From Sutcliffiella horikoshii (GTDB lineage Bacteria; Bacillota; Bacilli; Bacillales; Bacillaceae_I), in NCBI RefSeq assembly GCF_008180725.1, contig NZ_VTEV01000005.1:217637-281636 (forward strand): DNA of 64,000 nt, read 5' to 3'. Below the pieces are notes generated by a model that made no database searches, had not been told where the DNA came from, and was given only the letters and a program-made list of their open reading frames with translations. The position numbers and the translations under genes were made by a program. Shown here piece after piece: positions 18,250 through 27,518 of this stretch; the first letter of the stretch is position 1; each line of letters begins with the position of its first letter.

Positions 18250-18642
18250 CCTGTAGATTTCCGTTCCAGGTGTTCGCTTATCCAAAGGACGGTGCTTGAG
18301 CCTCTGAAAAATTCTTTGATTTTTGCAATTGTTTAGACGCCGCTGTTGATTTCCGCAAATGGCTTCGCTTTCCTAGGGGCGCTGCTGGAGCCTCCTCGGC
18401 AAGCCTGCGGGGTCTCCACCTAGCACTATCTCCCTCAGGACAAGGAAGGCTCCGGCAGCGATACATCGCACGAAGAAAATGCGTAGCATTTTCGAGGAGT
18501 CTTCGCCTTTTGCTCCAATCAACAGCTAGAAATCGCTTAGCACATGATATTCAGTTTTAAAGTGGCCTCGCTTTGCCTTAGGGGGGCCAACCAACCGTTA
18601 TTCCCCCGCTGGAGTCTTACACCTTGCACTTCAATCTACAGG
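18250..18642. repeat. Outer terminal-inverted-repeat element, split by an inner copy
   Basis: Ten-base ends CCTGTAGATT (18250-18259) and AATCTACAGG (18633-18642) bracket this stretch. The left arm, to about 18306, reads TTCCGTTCCAGGTGTTCGCT and GGTGCTTGAGCCTC. The right arm, from about 18558, holds TGGCCTCGCTTTG and GCTGGAGTCTTACACC. On the complementary strand this is the same order of segments as the other copies. A second complete element (18341-18526) sits in the middle, so the outer one looks interrupted by it. It fills the divergent spacer 18045-18698; the part before 18250 is A/T-rich promoter DNA. Confidence 0.65.
18341..18526. repeat. Terminal-inverted-repeat element, copy 2 (nested)
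   Basis: Ends GCTGTTGATT (18342-18351) and AATCAACAGC (18517-18526) are perfect 10-bp inverted repeats. On the minus strand it shares AGCAAAAGGCGAAGACTCC, GGGAGATAGTGCTAGG, GAGACCCCGCAGGC and GAAGCCATTTGCGGAAATC with copy 1 at 4321-4451. Relative to copy 1 it has about 50 extra bases that include a hairpin GAAAATGCGTAGCATTTTC. The outside flank GTTTAGACGC is also shared. Confidence 0.8.
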
Positions 18643-18698
18643 AGATACTGATTAACACAGTAATTGGATTTACCCAAATTATAAAGGAGGTTTTTTGG

Positions 18699-20189
18699 AT
18701 GAACCACCCGAAACTCTCTAGACTTGTGGACGATTGGTTGCCGGATGCGACGATTGAGGAGCTGCAAGCGGCAATGGAAGATGGAAAAATTACTTCGAAA
18801 GATTTAGTTCTCATGTATCTTCACCGTATCAGCAAATACGATAAAAACGGACCAAAATTAAACTCAGTTCTTGAAGTTAATCCTGATGCGGTATTTATTG
18901 CCGAAGCCCTTGACTTGGAAAGAAAACAAACCGGTGCACGCGGGCCTCTTCACGGCATTCCAATTCTGCTAAAAGATAATATCGATACAGGCGATATGAT
19001 GCACACCAGTGCAGGATCCCTTGCCCTGGAACATCACGTAGCAGCGGAAGATTCCGCGGTCGCAAACCAGTTACGTAAAGCAGGAGCAGTCATCCTTGGT
19101 AAATCCAATATGACAGAATGGGCTAATTTTATGACAGAAAAAATGCCAAATGGATACAGTTCCAGAGGTGGTCAGGTTCTAAATCCATATGGACCAGGAC
19201 AATTTGATGTTGGAGGTTCAAGCAGTGGTTCCGGTGCCGCGGTAGCAGCAGGCTTAGCAGCGGCAGCCATCGGGACAGAAACTTCCGGTTCCATTTTAAG
19301 TCCTGCAAGTTCCAATTCCATTGTCGGGATCAAGCCAACTGTAGGGCTCATTAGCCGCAGAGGCATCATCCCCATTTCTTTCAGTCAGGATACTGCCGGA
19401 CCCATGACAAAAACAGTCAAAGATGCCGCCTTCCTTTTGAGCGCTTTGACGGAGCCTGATGAAAAAGATATTGCCACCAAGACTAATCCGACCCCTGGAA
19501 TATCCTACACTTCCTTCCTATTAAAAGAAGGACTTAACGGGATGCGGATAGGAGTGGCCCGCGACCCTTATTTCACCTATTTCTCCGACGAGGAAGCACT
19601 CCTTATGGAAGAAGCAATTGCTAGCCTTAGAGAAAAAGGGGCAGAAGTAATTGGCTCCATCGACATTCCTTTTGCAAAAGAAGAATGGGATTACCATACG
19701 CTCTTTTATGAATTTAAACCAAGTCTCAATGCTTACTTGCGTAAAACCGGTCCGTCTGTACCGATTAAGAGTTTAAAAGATTTAATTGCTTTTAATGAAA
19801 AAGATTCATCTAAAATGCTTCAGCATAAGCAGACTGTCTTGGAAGAAAGCGAAAAACACAGTGGTACATTAACCGAAGAAGAATATATCTCTAGTCGTGA
19901 AAAAGATCTTTATCGTTCTAGGGAAGGCGGATTAGATGCCGTCATGAATGAACACAGACTTGATGCCATTCTTACACCTAACAATTTCGGTGCCGGTATT
20001 CCTGCCAAGGCTGGTTATCCTTCCATCACCGTTCCTGCCGGTTATACGAAAGAGGGGAAACCAGTTGGAGTGACATTTACCGCAAGGGCCTTTGAAGAGA
20101 GCACACTCATCCAGATTGCCTATGGTTATGAACAAGCAACAAAGCTTCGTAAAGCCCCTACACTTCAAAAGACGGAGGTAAAATCATGA
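18699..20189 (+). CDS. Amidase signature family hydrolase
   Basis: 496-aa amidase-signature enzyme, a Ser-cisSer-Lys hydrolase of carboxamides. Visible residues are Lys92 in LLKDN, the glycine/serine loop GGSSSGSG at 172-179 and the probable nucleophile Ser198 in GTETSGSI. Only the catalytic subunit type is present, with no GatB or GatC beside it, so it is not the tRNA amidotransferase. AAAGGAGG lies 8 nt before the ATG at 18699. Its stop overlaps the start of the M20 peptidase by 4 bp (ATGA), so the two are cotranscribed and perhaps act in sequence on an amide or peptide. Confidence 0.87.
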   Translation: MNHPKLSRLVDDWLPDATIEELQAAMEDGKITSKDLVLMYLHRISKYDKNGPKLNSVLEVNPDAVFIAEALDLERKQTGARGPLHGIPILLKDNIDTGDMMHTSAGSLALEHHVAAEDSAVANQLRKAGAVILGKSNMTEWANFMTEKMPNGYSSRGGQVLNPYGPGQFDVGGSSSGSGAAVAAGLAAAAIGTETSGSILSPASSNSIVGIKPTVGLISRRGIIPISFSQDTAGPMTKTVKDAAFLLSALTEPDEKDIATKTNPTPGISYTSFLLKEGLNGMRIGVARDPYFTYFSDEEALLMEEAIASLREKGAEVIGSIDIPFAKEEWDYHTLFYEFKPSLNAYLRKTGPSVPIKSLKDLIAFNEKDSSKMLQHKQTVLEESEKHSGTLTEEEYISSREKDLYRSREGGLDAVMNEHRLDAILTPNNFGAGIPAKAGYPSITVPAGYTKEGKPVGVTFTARAFEESTLIQIAYGYEQATKLRKAPTLQKTEVKS

Positions 20190-21574
20190 CAACTGCAACC
20201 ATCACTACTTATCTATCAGAAAATAGGAAAAAGCATTTAGAAGAGCTAAAGGACCTATTATCTATACCAAGTGTAAGCGCCCTGCCGGCACATAATGCAG
20301 ATACGTTACGAGCTGCAGAATGGATGGCAGAGTCTTTAAGAAAGCTTGGCATGGAAAATGTTTCGTTGCACCCAACAGCAGGGCACCCCATTGTATATGG
20401 TGATTGGCTACACGCCGGAGAGGACAAGCCCACTGTTTTAATATATGGGCACTATGATGTTCAGCCCGTTGACCCCCTTCACTTATGGGATACCCCGCCT
20501 TTTGAACCCGCAATCCGTGATGAGCGCATTTATGCACGCGGTGCTAGCGATGACAAAGGGCAAACCTTTATGCATATAAAAGCATTGGAGGCCGTTCTTG
20601 CAACGACGGGGTCACTGCCATTCAACTTTAAGTTCTGTATTGAAGGGGAAGAAGAAGTCGGCAGTCCTAATTTGCCAGCATTTATTGAGGAAAATAAAGA
20701 ACTGCTTGCTGCTGATGTAGTGGTTGTGTCAGACACATCGATGATTGAAGAAGACAAACCTACCATTTGCTATGGTCTGCGCGGGATGTGCGGATTCCAA
20801 CTTGATGTAAAAGGCCCAAAACGCGACCTTCACTCCGGTCTTTACGGTGGAGCTGTGGCAAACCCGATTCATGCAGTCGTAGAGTTGCTAGCTTCTTTTC
20901 ACGATGGTGATGGTGTGGTGACTGTTGATGGCTTTTATGACAAGGTTATCCCTTTAACTGCGGAAGAGAAAGCAGCTTTTGACGCAATTGGTTTTGATGA
21001 AGCTGTGGTCAAAGAGGAAGTCGGTGTTCAAGAGTTTTATGGAGAAAAAGGATATAGTTTTTATGAACGTACATGGGTACGTCCGACACTGGAAATAAAC
21101 GGCGTATACGGTGGATTTCAAGGAGATGGAATCAAAACGGTCCTTCCTTCTGAGGCACATGCAAAAATAACATGCCGACTCGTACCAGATCAGGATCCCG
21201 ATGAAATTCTGGCACTATTGCAGGAGCATGTTACGATGCATAAGCCTGCTGGCGTAGAGGTTACTGTTTCCCTTTTTGACAAAGGAGCGCCATTTGTGAC
21301 ACCATTCCATCACCCTGCCATTCAAGCAGCAAGTCGTGCTTTTGAAAAGATTTGGGAAGTTCCCACCACTTTTACCCGTGGTGGCGGCTCTTTGCCGATT
21401 GTTTCGACGTTGGATGATGTGTTGCAAGCACCTATTGTGTTGATGGGCTTTGGACTGCCTTCTGACAATGTGCATGCACCTAATGAAAATTTCAAACTGA
21501 AAAATTTTGATAAAGGTTTGTTGACGCTTTGTGCGTATTGGGAAGAGTTGGCGGTAGCGTTGAATGTGGAGTGA
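20186..21574 (+). CDS. M20 family metallopeptidase (dipeptidase)
   Basis: 462-aa zinc peptidase of the M20 family, CNDP-dipeptidase-like branch. Metal and catalytic positions: His89 with Asp91 in GHYDVQP, Asp122 in GASDDKG, the EGEEEVGS acid cluster at 153-160, Asp183, and a late His in NVHAPNE. A dimerisation domain lies at about 200-350. Second gene of the amidase operon. Together they suggest degradation of small amides or peptides for nitrogen. No signal peptide, so cytosolic. Confidence 0.88.
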   Translation: MTTATITTYLSENRKKHLEELKDLLSIPSVSALPAHNADTLRAAEWMAESLRKLGMENVSLHPTAGHPIVYGDWLHAGEDKPTVLIYGHYDVQPVDPLHLWDTPPFEPAIRDERIYARGASDDKGQTFMHIKALEAVLATTGSLPFNFKFCIEGEEEVGSPNLPAFIEENKELLAADVVVVSDTSMIEEDKPTICYGLRGMCGFQLDVKGPKRDLHSGLYGGAVANPIHAVVELLASFHDGDGVVTVDGFYDKVIPLTAEEKAAFDAIGFDEAVVKEEVGVQEFYGEKGYSFYERTWVRPTLEINGVYGGFQGDGIKTVLPSEAHAKITCRLVPDQDPDEILALLQEHVTMHKPAGVEVTVSLFDKGAPFVTPFHHPAIQAASRAFEKIWEVPTTFTRGGGSLPIVSTLDDVLQAPIVLMGFGLPSDNVHAPNENFKLKNFDKGLLTLCAYWEELAVALNVE

Positions 21575-21648
21575 TCGTTTAGTTTGTGATGTTAGCAATT
21601 GCAGTGAATTTTGGTTGTGCAACATAAATTTCTAGGGCATGTTTTGAT

Positions 21649-21862
21649 AAATGTCCGAAGTTTTTGCGAAGTTGACCAAAGTTTTCGAAAAGTTGACCGA
21701 AGATTTCCCGAAGTTGACCAAAGTTTTTGGAAAATTGACCGAACGAAATTTTGAAATGACCGAACAGCTCTCCTTTCTTGTCCGAAGGGAGAGCTTTATT
21801 GAACGAACCTATAAAAAACGAGCAACCGAATTGTCCGAAGCACCAGCTAGAATGTCCGAACC
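21649..21862. repeat. Phased short-repeat array B (core TTGACCGAA / TTGTCCGAA)
   Basis: Same core as array A. The first five units (21649 to about 21745) are spaced 20-21 bp: ATGTCCGAAG, TTGACCAAAG, TTGACCGAAG, TTGACCAAAG, TTGACCGAAC. Looser copies follow to 21862. It lies between the convergent M20 peptidase and PLP-enzyme genes. A frame through the array reads heptads such as KLTKVFE, which follows directly from a 21-bp period. No ribosome site precedes it. Confidence 0.82.
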
Positions 21863-21963
21863 ATATTATGCCGTAACAAAAACACCTATTTCACCTAAAA
21901 AACTAGCATATTTTAGAACGAAACGTGGTCGGCATCTAACACCATACGACCATGCACCTCTGT

Positions 21964-23073
21964 TTACTTCCGCATCCCCCTCGCATCCACCTTCCACTTC
22001 TCTACAACATGCTCACCTTCCAAAACCACATACTCATCGAACATATTAGCCACTGTACACGCATGATTTGGAATAATGCGCACTTTATCATTCAATCGCA
22101 ATCCACAACTGCTTTCAAAAACCGCCACTCCATGCTCCTCGGACAGTCTCTCAATGGTCAGTTCCGGATGGTCCACCACATAGCCGTACCCCTTAACAGA
22201 GTCCAATCCATGTGCTCCTTTATCCAGACACAACGTTTTACTGCCTGTATCCAAAACTATTCTATCTTTATACACACCCACGACGGAGGCCAAAACAGTT
22301 AACGCACATTCTGACCTGTCTGCTACTCCAAGTCCCACTTGAATGCTATCAAAAAAGACTGCATTGCCGGGCCGTACTTCTGTAATTCCATCGACTAATC
22401 CTGAAATGCGGTAAGTTGGCGTAGAGCCAACGCTTCTTACCAAGATGGGAATACCCGCCTTTTCACAGAGTTCCGCGCTTTTGACCACTGCATCTGCTTC
22501 AGCCAGAGCAATCCGTTCTAGCTCTTCTTCCCCCCTTGCACCATAAGAATGACCTGCATGGGTGAAAATCCCGCCGATTTGCAAACGAGATAATAATATA
22601 ATGGCTTTTGCAAGCTCAACAGCACTCGCTCCTGGCTCCACACCACATCGGTTCAAACCGGAATTCACTTTAATCCACACCTCTAACGTGTGCCTTGTTT
22701 TTTCCAATGCTTTTTGAAGCAACTTCACCTGTTCCAAATTATCTACTGTAACTTTCAAATCAATTCCTTGGTTTAAAAGAGCAATGACCCGCTCTATTTT
22801 TGCGGTGTTAGAAATCGGATATGCGACCAAAATATCCTTGACTCCTGCGGCTGCCATTACTTCTGCCTCTTCCAGTTTTGCAGTGGTAATACCAATTGCG
22901 CCATCCTCTAACTGAAGTTTAGCAATTTCGACGGACTTATGTGTTTTAATATGCGGACGTAAATTCACATTCCTCACACGAGCAAAATCGCCCATTTTAC
23001 GGATATTTTCCATTAGAATCCCCTTATTCAATAATAAGGACGGTGTATCAAGTTCCTTCCATTCCTGCTTCAT
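21964..23073 (-). CDS. D-threonine aldolase / D-serine dehydratase family PLP enzyme
   Basis: 369 aa, fold-type III PLP enzyme of the DSD1 group. The PLP lysine is probably Lys43 in RPHIKTHK. The metal site typical of the group is His337-x-Cys339 in NHACTV. The N-terminal barrel spans about 10-250 and the C-terminal beta domain the rest. Family members cleave or deaminate D-beta-hydroxy amino acids. Divergent from the monooxygenase gene with a 140-bp spacer, which may be a shared control region. Substrate not determined. Confidence 0.85.
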   Translation of the reverse strand: MKQEWKELDTPSLLLNKGILMENIRKMGDFARVRNVNLRPHIKTHKSVEIAKLQLEDGAIGITTAKLEEAEVMAAAGVKDILVAYPISNTAKIERVIALLNQGIDLKVTVDNLEQVKLLQKALEKTRHTLEVWIKVNSGLNRCGVEPGASAVELAKAIILLSRLQIGGIFTHAGHSYGARGEEELERIALAEADAVVKSAELCEKAGIPILVRSVGSTPTYRISGLVDGITEVRPGNAVFFDSIQVGLGVADRSECALTVLASVVGVYKDRIVLDTGSKTLCLDKGAHGLDSVKGYGYVVDHPELTIERLSEEHGVAVFESSCGLRLNDKVRIIPNHACTVANMFDEYVVLEGEHVVEKWKVDARGMRK

Positions 23074-23213
23074 TTTCTCTCCCTCCAGACCCTCTTTTCC
23101 TCACTATACCACGCCATGAGGGCCGTCCAAAATTTTGATGAATGCACATTTGTAAATCAGACAATCCCATATGCATACATTGAAAGAAGTAATCTGGGCA
23201 AAGGGTGAGATGC

Positions 23214-24659
23214 ATGGGAATTATCAATGGCAAACAGTATTTGGACCGAATCAACTCGCTTCAGACAAATGTATGGCATAACGGAAAACAGGTCCAAGGC
23301 AATATTTCAGAACACCCGGCTTTTTCAGGTGTAATGAGAAGTCAAGCTGCTTTGTTTGATATGCAACACGATGAAAAGTATAAAGACATAATGACATTTG
23401 AATCTGATACAACTGGAAATCTGGTAGGAACCTCTTTTCTCCGGCCAACAACTAAAGAAGATTTGGAGAAAAGAAGAAAGATGGTTCAGGTTTGGGCAAA
23501 AGCAACCTTTGGAATGATGGGACGCTCCCCTGACTATAAGAACTCTACCTTGATGGCTCTGGCTTCCTCTGCGGACCTACTGGAGGAACAAGGACCGCAA
23601 TTTCCAAAGAACCTGAAAAACTTTTACGAGTACGCTAGAGAAAATGATCTCTCTTTTACTCATACATTCATTTCCCCACAAGTAAACCGATCTTCTTTTC
23701 ATTATGAGGATGAAGATAATATTGTCGCGGCACGGATGATTGATAAAACATCGGAAGGAATTATCATAAAAGGCGCTCGGCTATTGGCAACACAAGGCGG
23801 GATCACGGATGAGATTATCATCTCGTCTTCTGGATTGAAAATGTTTGAAGAGCCCTTCGCTTATGCGTTCAGTATTCCAAGTAACACAGAAGGTCTGAAA
23901 TTTATCTGCCGCGAATCTTTTTCTTATGACTCTTCTTCATTCAATCATCCTCTTGGATCAAGGTTTGAGGAGATGGATGCCGTTGTCGTGCTCGATAATG
24001 TGTTGGTCCCGTGGGAACGGGTATTTGTATCGGAAAATATTGATGTCGCCAACAAACTGTATTCGCTTAGTAATTTTAAACCGCTTGTCACCCACCAGGT
24101 CGTGTCAAGACAGGTGATGAAAGCTGAATTTGTTTTAGGGATTGCACAACTTATAGTCAACACCATTGCGATTGGTGAGTATGGGCATGTAAAAGAAAAG
24201 ATAAGCGAAATGATCATTGCAGTGGAAAATCATAAGGCCTTGCTCCTCGCTTCTGAAATTAACGCTAAACCGGATAAACACGGGACAATGGTTCCAGATG
24301 TCACGCCTTTATCTGTTGCTATCGTACAGTTTCCTAAAGTGTATCCAAGGTTCATGGAAATTCTGCAGCTGCTTGGTGCAAGCGGCCTGGTTTCCATTCC
24401 GACAGAAGCTGACCTTGAATCTCCAATTCGCGCTGACATTGATCAATACTTACAATCAGCCACGACTGATGCAAAAAGCCGCATCAAGCTGTTCCGATTA
24501 GCATGGGATGTCAGCATGAGTGCATTCGGCTCCCGTCAAACCTTGTACGAACGCTTCTTCTTTGGCTGTCCGACACGATTAGCAATGGGACTGTACCAAG
24601 AATACAATCGAAAAGAACTAGTAGATGACGTGGCGAGGGAATTAGGGTTTTTAGAATAA
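23214..24659 (+). CDS. HpaB family flavin monooxygenase (4-hydroxyphenylacetate 3-monooxygenase-like)
   Basis: 481-aa oxygenase component of the two-component HpaB family, which uses FADH2 from a separate reductase to hydroxylate phenols. The acyl-CoA-dehydrogenase-like fold is seen in segments such as NDLSFTHTFISPQ and VLVPWERVFV. B. subtilis YoaI is a relative. No HpaC reductase gene is adjacent. The ATG at 23214 with AAAGGGTGAG upstream is preferred to a GTG at 23205. Followed by a terminator. Confidence 0.85.
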   Translation: MGIINGKQYLDRINSLQTNVWHNGKQVQGNISEHPAFSGVMRSQAALFDMQHDEKYKDIMTFESDTTGNLVGTSFLRPTTKEDLEKRRKMVQVWAKATFGMMGRSPDYKNSTLMALASSADLLEEQGPQFPKNLKNFYEYARENDLSFTHTFISPQVNRSSFHYEDEDNIVAARMIDKTSEGIIIKGARLLATQGGITDEIIISSSGLKMFEEPFAYAFSIPSNTEGLKFICRESFSYDSSSFNHPLGSRFEEMDAVVVLDNVLVPWERVFVSENIDVANKLYSLSNFKPLVTHQVVSRQVMKAEFVLGIAQLIVNTIAIGEYGHVKEKISEMIIAVENHKALLLASEINAKPDKHGTMVPDVTPLSVAIVQFPKVYPRFMEILQLLGASGLVSIPTEADLESPIRADIDQYLQSATTDAKSRIKLFRLAWDVSMSAFGSRQTLYERFFFGCPTRLAMGLYQEYNRKELVDDVARELGFLE

Positions 24660-24663
24660 TATA

Positions 24664-24698
24664 GGGAGCCGGAAAATTTACGGCTGCCCTCTTTTTTT
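24664..24698 (+). terminator. Terminator of the HpaB-like gene
   Basis: Stem GGGAGCCG / CGGCTGCCC with one bulge, followed by seven T. Confidence 0.8.
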
Positions 24699-24759
24699 AT
24701 TTTCTGAGTATTCTATAATGAAAGTAAAAGTAGACGAAAAAGAGAAAGGTTGTTCACAC

Positions 24760-25710
24760 ATGGCCGAAATTACTATTCCTTCACAAAAGAAATCCCGTAA
24801 GAAAAGAAAAGCTTTGGTCGCCCTAGGGACCATTGCCGGTACGCTTGGCACACTAGGACTTATATTGACTTTTTTTCCAATTAACAAACAAGCATCAAAA
24901 CCTTTTTTTGAAAATGGAGGAATTCCGCTAGTCATTGCCCATCAAGGCGGGGAACTCCTTGCCCCTTCCAATACGATGATCGCTTTTGAGCAGGCCGTCG
25001 AAATGGGGGTTGATGTTCTTGAAACAGATATACATATCACCAAAGACGGGCACCTTGTTGCAATCCATGACCCCACTGTTGATCGGACTACAAATGGACA
25101 AGGAACGGTAGCAGAGCTGACCTTAGAGGAAATAAAACAGTTAGATGCAGGCTATCATTTCGTTGATCTTGAAGGCAATAACAGTTTTCGCGGAAAAGGA
25201 GCTACTATTCCTACCGTGGAAGAAATGTTTCAATCCTTTCCTAACACCCGCATTGAGATTGAGATCAAAGACACCAATCCTCCCGAAAAGTATGAGGAGA
25301 TTGCAAGTAAACTATGGGAGTTGACCAAACAGTATAGCAGAGAAGATACGTTGCTTGTCGCATCTTTCGACCAGGAAATTCTGGAGACATTTGATCGTTT
25401 AACAGATGGGAAGGTAGCACTTGTTGGCGGCAGACAGGAAATCACTAGATTCGTCCTTCTTCACAAGCTATTTGTCCGCAACCTCTATAAGCCTGAAGTA
25501 GATGCCTTTCAAGTGCCTTTACAAGAAAGTATATTCGATTTGACGAATCAACGGCTAATAGGCGATGCCCAAAGGAGCGGGGTGCAGATGCACTACTGGA
25601 CAATTGATGATAAGGAAACAATGCGCTACTTGCTTGAACGAGGGGCAGACGGGATTCTGACCAATCGACCAGATCTACTGCTTGAGGTGAGGAAGGAAAT
25701 GGGATACTAA
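24760..25710 (+). CDS. Membrane-anchored glycerophosphodiester phosphodiesterase
   Basis: 316 aa. A basic N-terminus (KKSRKKRK) is followed by one hydrophobic span at about 20-40. The TIM-barrel GDPD domain has AHQGG, the ETDIHIT acid pair and IHDPTVDRTTNG. It hydrolyses glycerophosphodiesters to glycerol-3-phosphate and an alcohol, here on the outer face. The start at 24760 is preferred because GAGAAAGG precedes it; an ATG at 24718 has no site. Downstream lies ywbE after 64 bp. Confidence 0.87.
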   Translation: MAEITIPSQKKSRKKRKALVALGTIAGTLGTLGLILTFFPINKQASKPFFENGGIPLVIAHQGGELLAPSNTMIAFEQAVEMGVDVLETDIHITKDGHLVAIHDPTVDRTTNGQGTVAELTLEEIKQLDAGYHFVDLEGNNSFRGKGATIPTVEEMFQSFPNTRIEIEIKDTNPPEKYEEIASKLWELTKQYSREDTLLVASFDQEILETFDRLTDGKVALVGGRQEITRFVLLHKLFVRNLYKPEVDAFQVPLQESIFDLTNQRLIGDAQRSGVQMHYWTIDDKETMRYLLERGADGILTNRPDLLLEVRKEMGY

Positions 25711-25774
25711 GAATGCGGTAGCTCTGTTATGTTATAATAAAAAGTAGTAAATATGAAAACGTGAGGCTCTAGAA

Positions 25775-25972
25775 ATGAATGGACAAAAACGGTCTGATAT
25801 CGCTATCGGCCAAGCAGTTAAAATTGTACTTAAACAAGACCAACGCACAGGCAAACTAACAAGCGGGATCGTCAAAGACATCCTAACCAAATCCCCCAGC
25901 CACCCCCACGGCATCAAAGTCCGCCTCCAAGACGGACAAGTCGGCAGGGTCAAACAAATCGAAAAAGCGTAA
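25775..25972 (+). CDS. ywbE: YwbE family protein
   Basis: 65-aa small basic protein that matches the YwbE (DUF2196) family over its whole length, with the hallmark GQAVKIVLKQDQRTGKLT and PHGIKVRLQDG. Predicted to be a small beta-barrel; the family has no established function. A TATAAT sequence at 25733-25738 and GTGAGG before the ATG are present. The stop codon lies inside the stem of its own terminator. Confidence 0.85.
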   Translation: MNGQKRSDIAIGQAVKIVLKQDQRTGKLTSGIVKDILTKSPSHPHGIKVRLQDGQVGRVKQIEKA

Positions 25973-26001
25973 CCTCCATCTGACGGCGGTTACGCTTTTT
26001 T
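25962..26001 (+). terminator. Terminator of ywbE
   Basis: Stem AAAAAGCGTAACC / GGTTACGCTTTTT with a 13-nt loop. The ywbE stop codon is inside the left arm. Confidence 0.9.
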
Positions 26002-26024
26002 GCTTTAATGCTTTAACAGTGTGA

Positions 26025-26079
26025 GGGTCAGACCCCTCTTTATCTCTCTATCACTTTAACGCACAGCGGGTCAGACCCC
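26025..26079. repeat. GGGTCAGACCCC repeat, two copies
   Basis: The odd palindrome GGGTCAGACCC occurs at 26025 and 26068. The second is preceded by TTTAACGCACAGC and followed by two further CCCCTTATCTTG-like fragments up to 26106. The string AACGCACAGCGGGTCAGACC recurs at 59216-59235. It lies between ywbE and the MFS gene. Confidence 0.75.
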
Positions 26080-26112
26080 TTATCTTGGACCCCTTATCTT
26101 GCCCCCTTTTCT

Positions 26113-27321
26113 TTATGCCCCTTCCCTCATCTCTTCTAGCACTGTTCGTTTTCTTCGTTTGCCTTCGATCCATGCAAAGAGCATGGCGAGGAGCATGAAG
26201 GTGCTGGAGATTTGGAAGAGTGCGGCCGTTTGGACGAATTGGGCAAGAAGGCCAAAGATAATCCCGCTTAATCCAATTCCCAAATCTATAGAGGAGAAGA
26301 ACATACCGTTTGCCACTCCTCGGCGGTTTTCAGGTGTCATGGATAGTGTCCATGATTGCAGAGTTGGAATCAAAGATCCGAAGCCAACCCCAAACAACGC
26401 ACCGGCTATTATAATAAACAAATTGGAGTGCGCAAAGGAAAGTACCCACATTCCAACAAACGATAGGAACATACACAATAGCACCAAGCCGCGAGGCCCA
26501 TGATTATCAAACCATTTACCTGCTACCGGACGAGATAATGAAGCCATGATCGCATTTACCAGATAGAAAAGGAAAATCTGATCAATGCCACGTTCTTCCC
26601 CAAATATAACGATAAACGTGACTATCGAGCCGTAGCCAAACGTCGCAATTAATGTCACAAATGCGGGATACCAGCTGCTCTTTTCCACAAGCGAACCGAA
26701 ATAGGAAAACTTCAAATCTTCTTTTTTCGTCTTTTCCACAGAAGGAGGTGTCTGGTAATGAACAACCCCTAACAGCACAAGCGCAATTAAACCAAGCACC
26801 GCACTTACTAAAATAAGATTTGAAAACTCTGTCACCTGATAAAGATAGATTCCTAAACTTGGGGCAATGATCATCCCAATCGTAATCGATAGTCCGTAAT
26901 ATCCCATTCCTTCACCAAGACGGGAACGTGGAATAACATCTACCGCTGCCGTCCCGTTTACCGTTGTGGACCAGCCCCATGCCAGACCATGGACCAAACG
27001 AAACAATAGAAATACCACCACAATCTGAGACAACGGATAGATGATTGTCACAGCAAGCAACGCAATTGCACCAATCATCACAAGCGGTTTTCGTGCCCGG
27101 TACTCCAGCATATACCCGATAAATGGTCTGCTCAAGACGGCACCAATGGAAAATAAGGCTGTGACCAATCCAATTTCAAAGCCCGTTGCTCCCAACGATT
27201 TTACATAAGGAGGGAGCGTCGGTATCAGCATCTGAAACGACATGAACACAAACAAGTTTCCTACCATCAACATGATGAACGACTTCGTCCATAACACTTC
27301 TTTTTTCTGAATCGGTACCAT
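26113..27321 (-). CDS. MFS transporter
   Basis: 402-aa major facilitator with 12 predicted spans and a central cytoplasmic loop at about 195-210. The motif A region GAVLSRPFIGYMLEYRARK follows span 2. Similar to small Bacillus efflux carriers of the YwoG/YfkF sort. No cognate regulator gene is adjacent. GGGAGAG precedes the ATG. A strong hairpin lies in its upstream spacer. Cargo unknown. Confidence 0.85.
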   Translation of the reverse strand: MVPIQKKEVLWTKSFIMLMVGNLFVFMSFQMLIPTLPPYVKSLGATGFEIGLVTALFSIGAVLSRPFIGYMLEYRARKPLVMIGAIALLAVTIIYPLSQIVVVFLLFRLVHGLAWGWSTTVNGTAAVDVIPRSRLGEGMGYYGLSITIGMIIAPSLGIYLYQVTEFSNLILVSAVLGLIALVLLGVVHYQTPPSVEKTKKEDLKFSYFGSLVEKSSWYPAFVTLIATFGYGSIVTFIVIFGEERGIDQIFLFYLVNAIMASLSRPVAGKWFDNHGPRGLVLLCMFLSFVGMWVLSFAHSNLFIIIAGALFGVGFGSLIPTLQSWTLSMTPENRRGVANGMFFSSIDLGIGLSGIIFGLLAQFVQTAALFQISSTFMLLAMLFAWIEGKRRKRTVLEEMREGA

Positions 27322-27376
27322 TCTTACACTCTCCCATTATAAAAAGACGCGCCTGCATAAGAATTGCTAATAAATA

Positions 27377-27412
27377 GGAAAATGAATCTCCACGTACGAA
27401 GATTCATTTTCC
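27377..27412 (-). other. Hairpin upstream of the MFS gene
   Basis: Perfect 13-bp stem GGAAAATGAATCT / AGATTCATTTTCC (27377-27389 with 27400-27412). Outside it, AGACGC (27345-27350) and GCGTCT (27424-27429) could pair, and on the minus strand that outer pair is followed by TTTT. It may be the terminator of the aldehyde dehydrogenase gene or part of a structured leader of the MFS gene. Confidence 0.5.
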
Positions 27413-27518
27413 AATGAAGGGCTGCGTCTGCTATATATTTCGTCTATCTAAATATTATCACAGAAGACTTTTAAAAGAAATGTAAAGAACTTCCTGATTC
27501 CTGTGTGTCCAAGCTATT

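Noticed and set aside
18278-18466. Minus-strand 62-codon frame
   Set aside because: It lies wholly inside the inverted-repeat elements and has no ribosome site.
20262-20537. Antisense frames inside the M20 peptidase gene
   Set aside because: Composition shadows of a well-supported gene.
21651-22049. 132-codon frame with KLTEVF-like heptads as a protein gene
   Set aside because: It follows from the 21-bp repeat period, has no ribosome site, overlaps the convergent PLP-enzyme gene, and the sister array at 6809-7027 has stops in the same frame.
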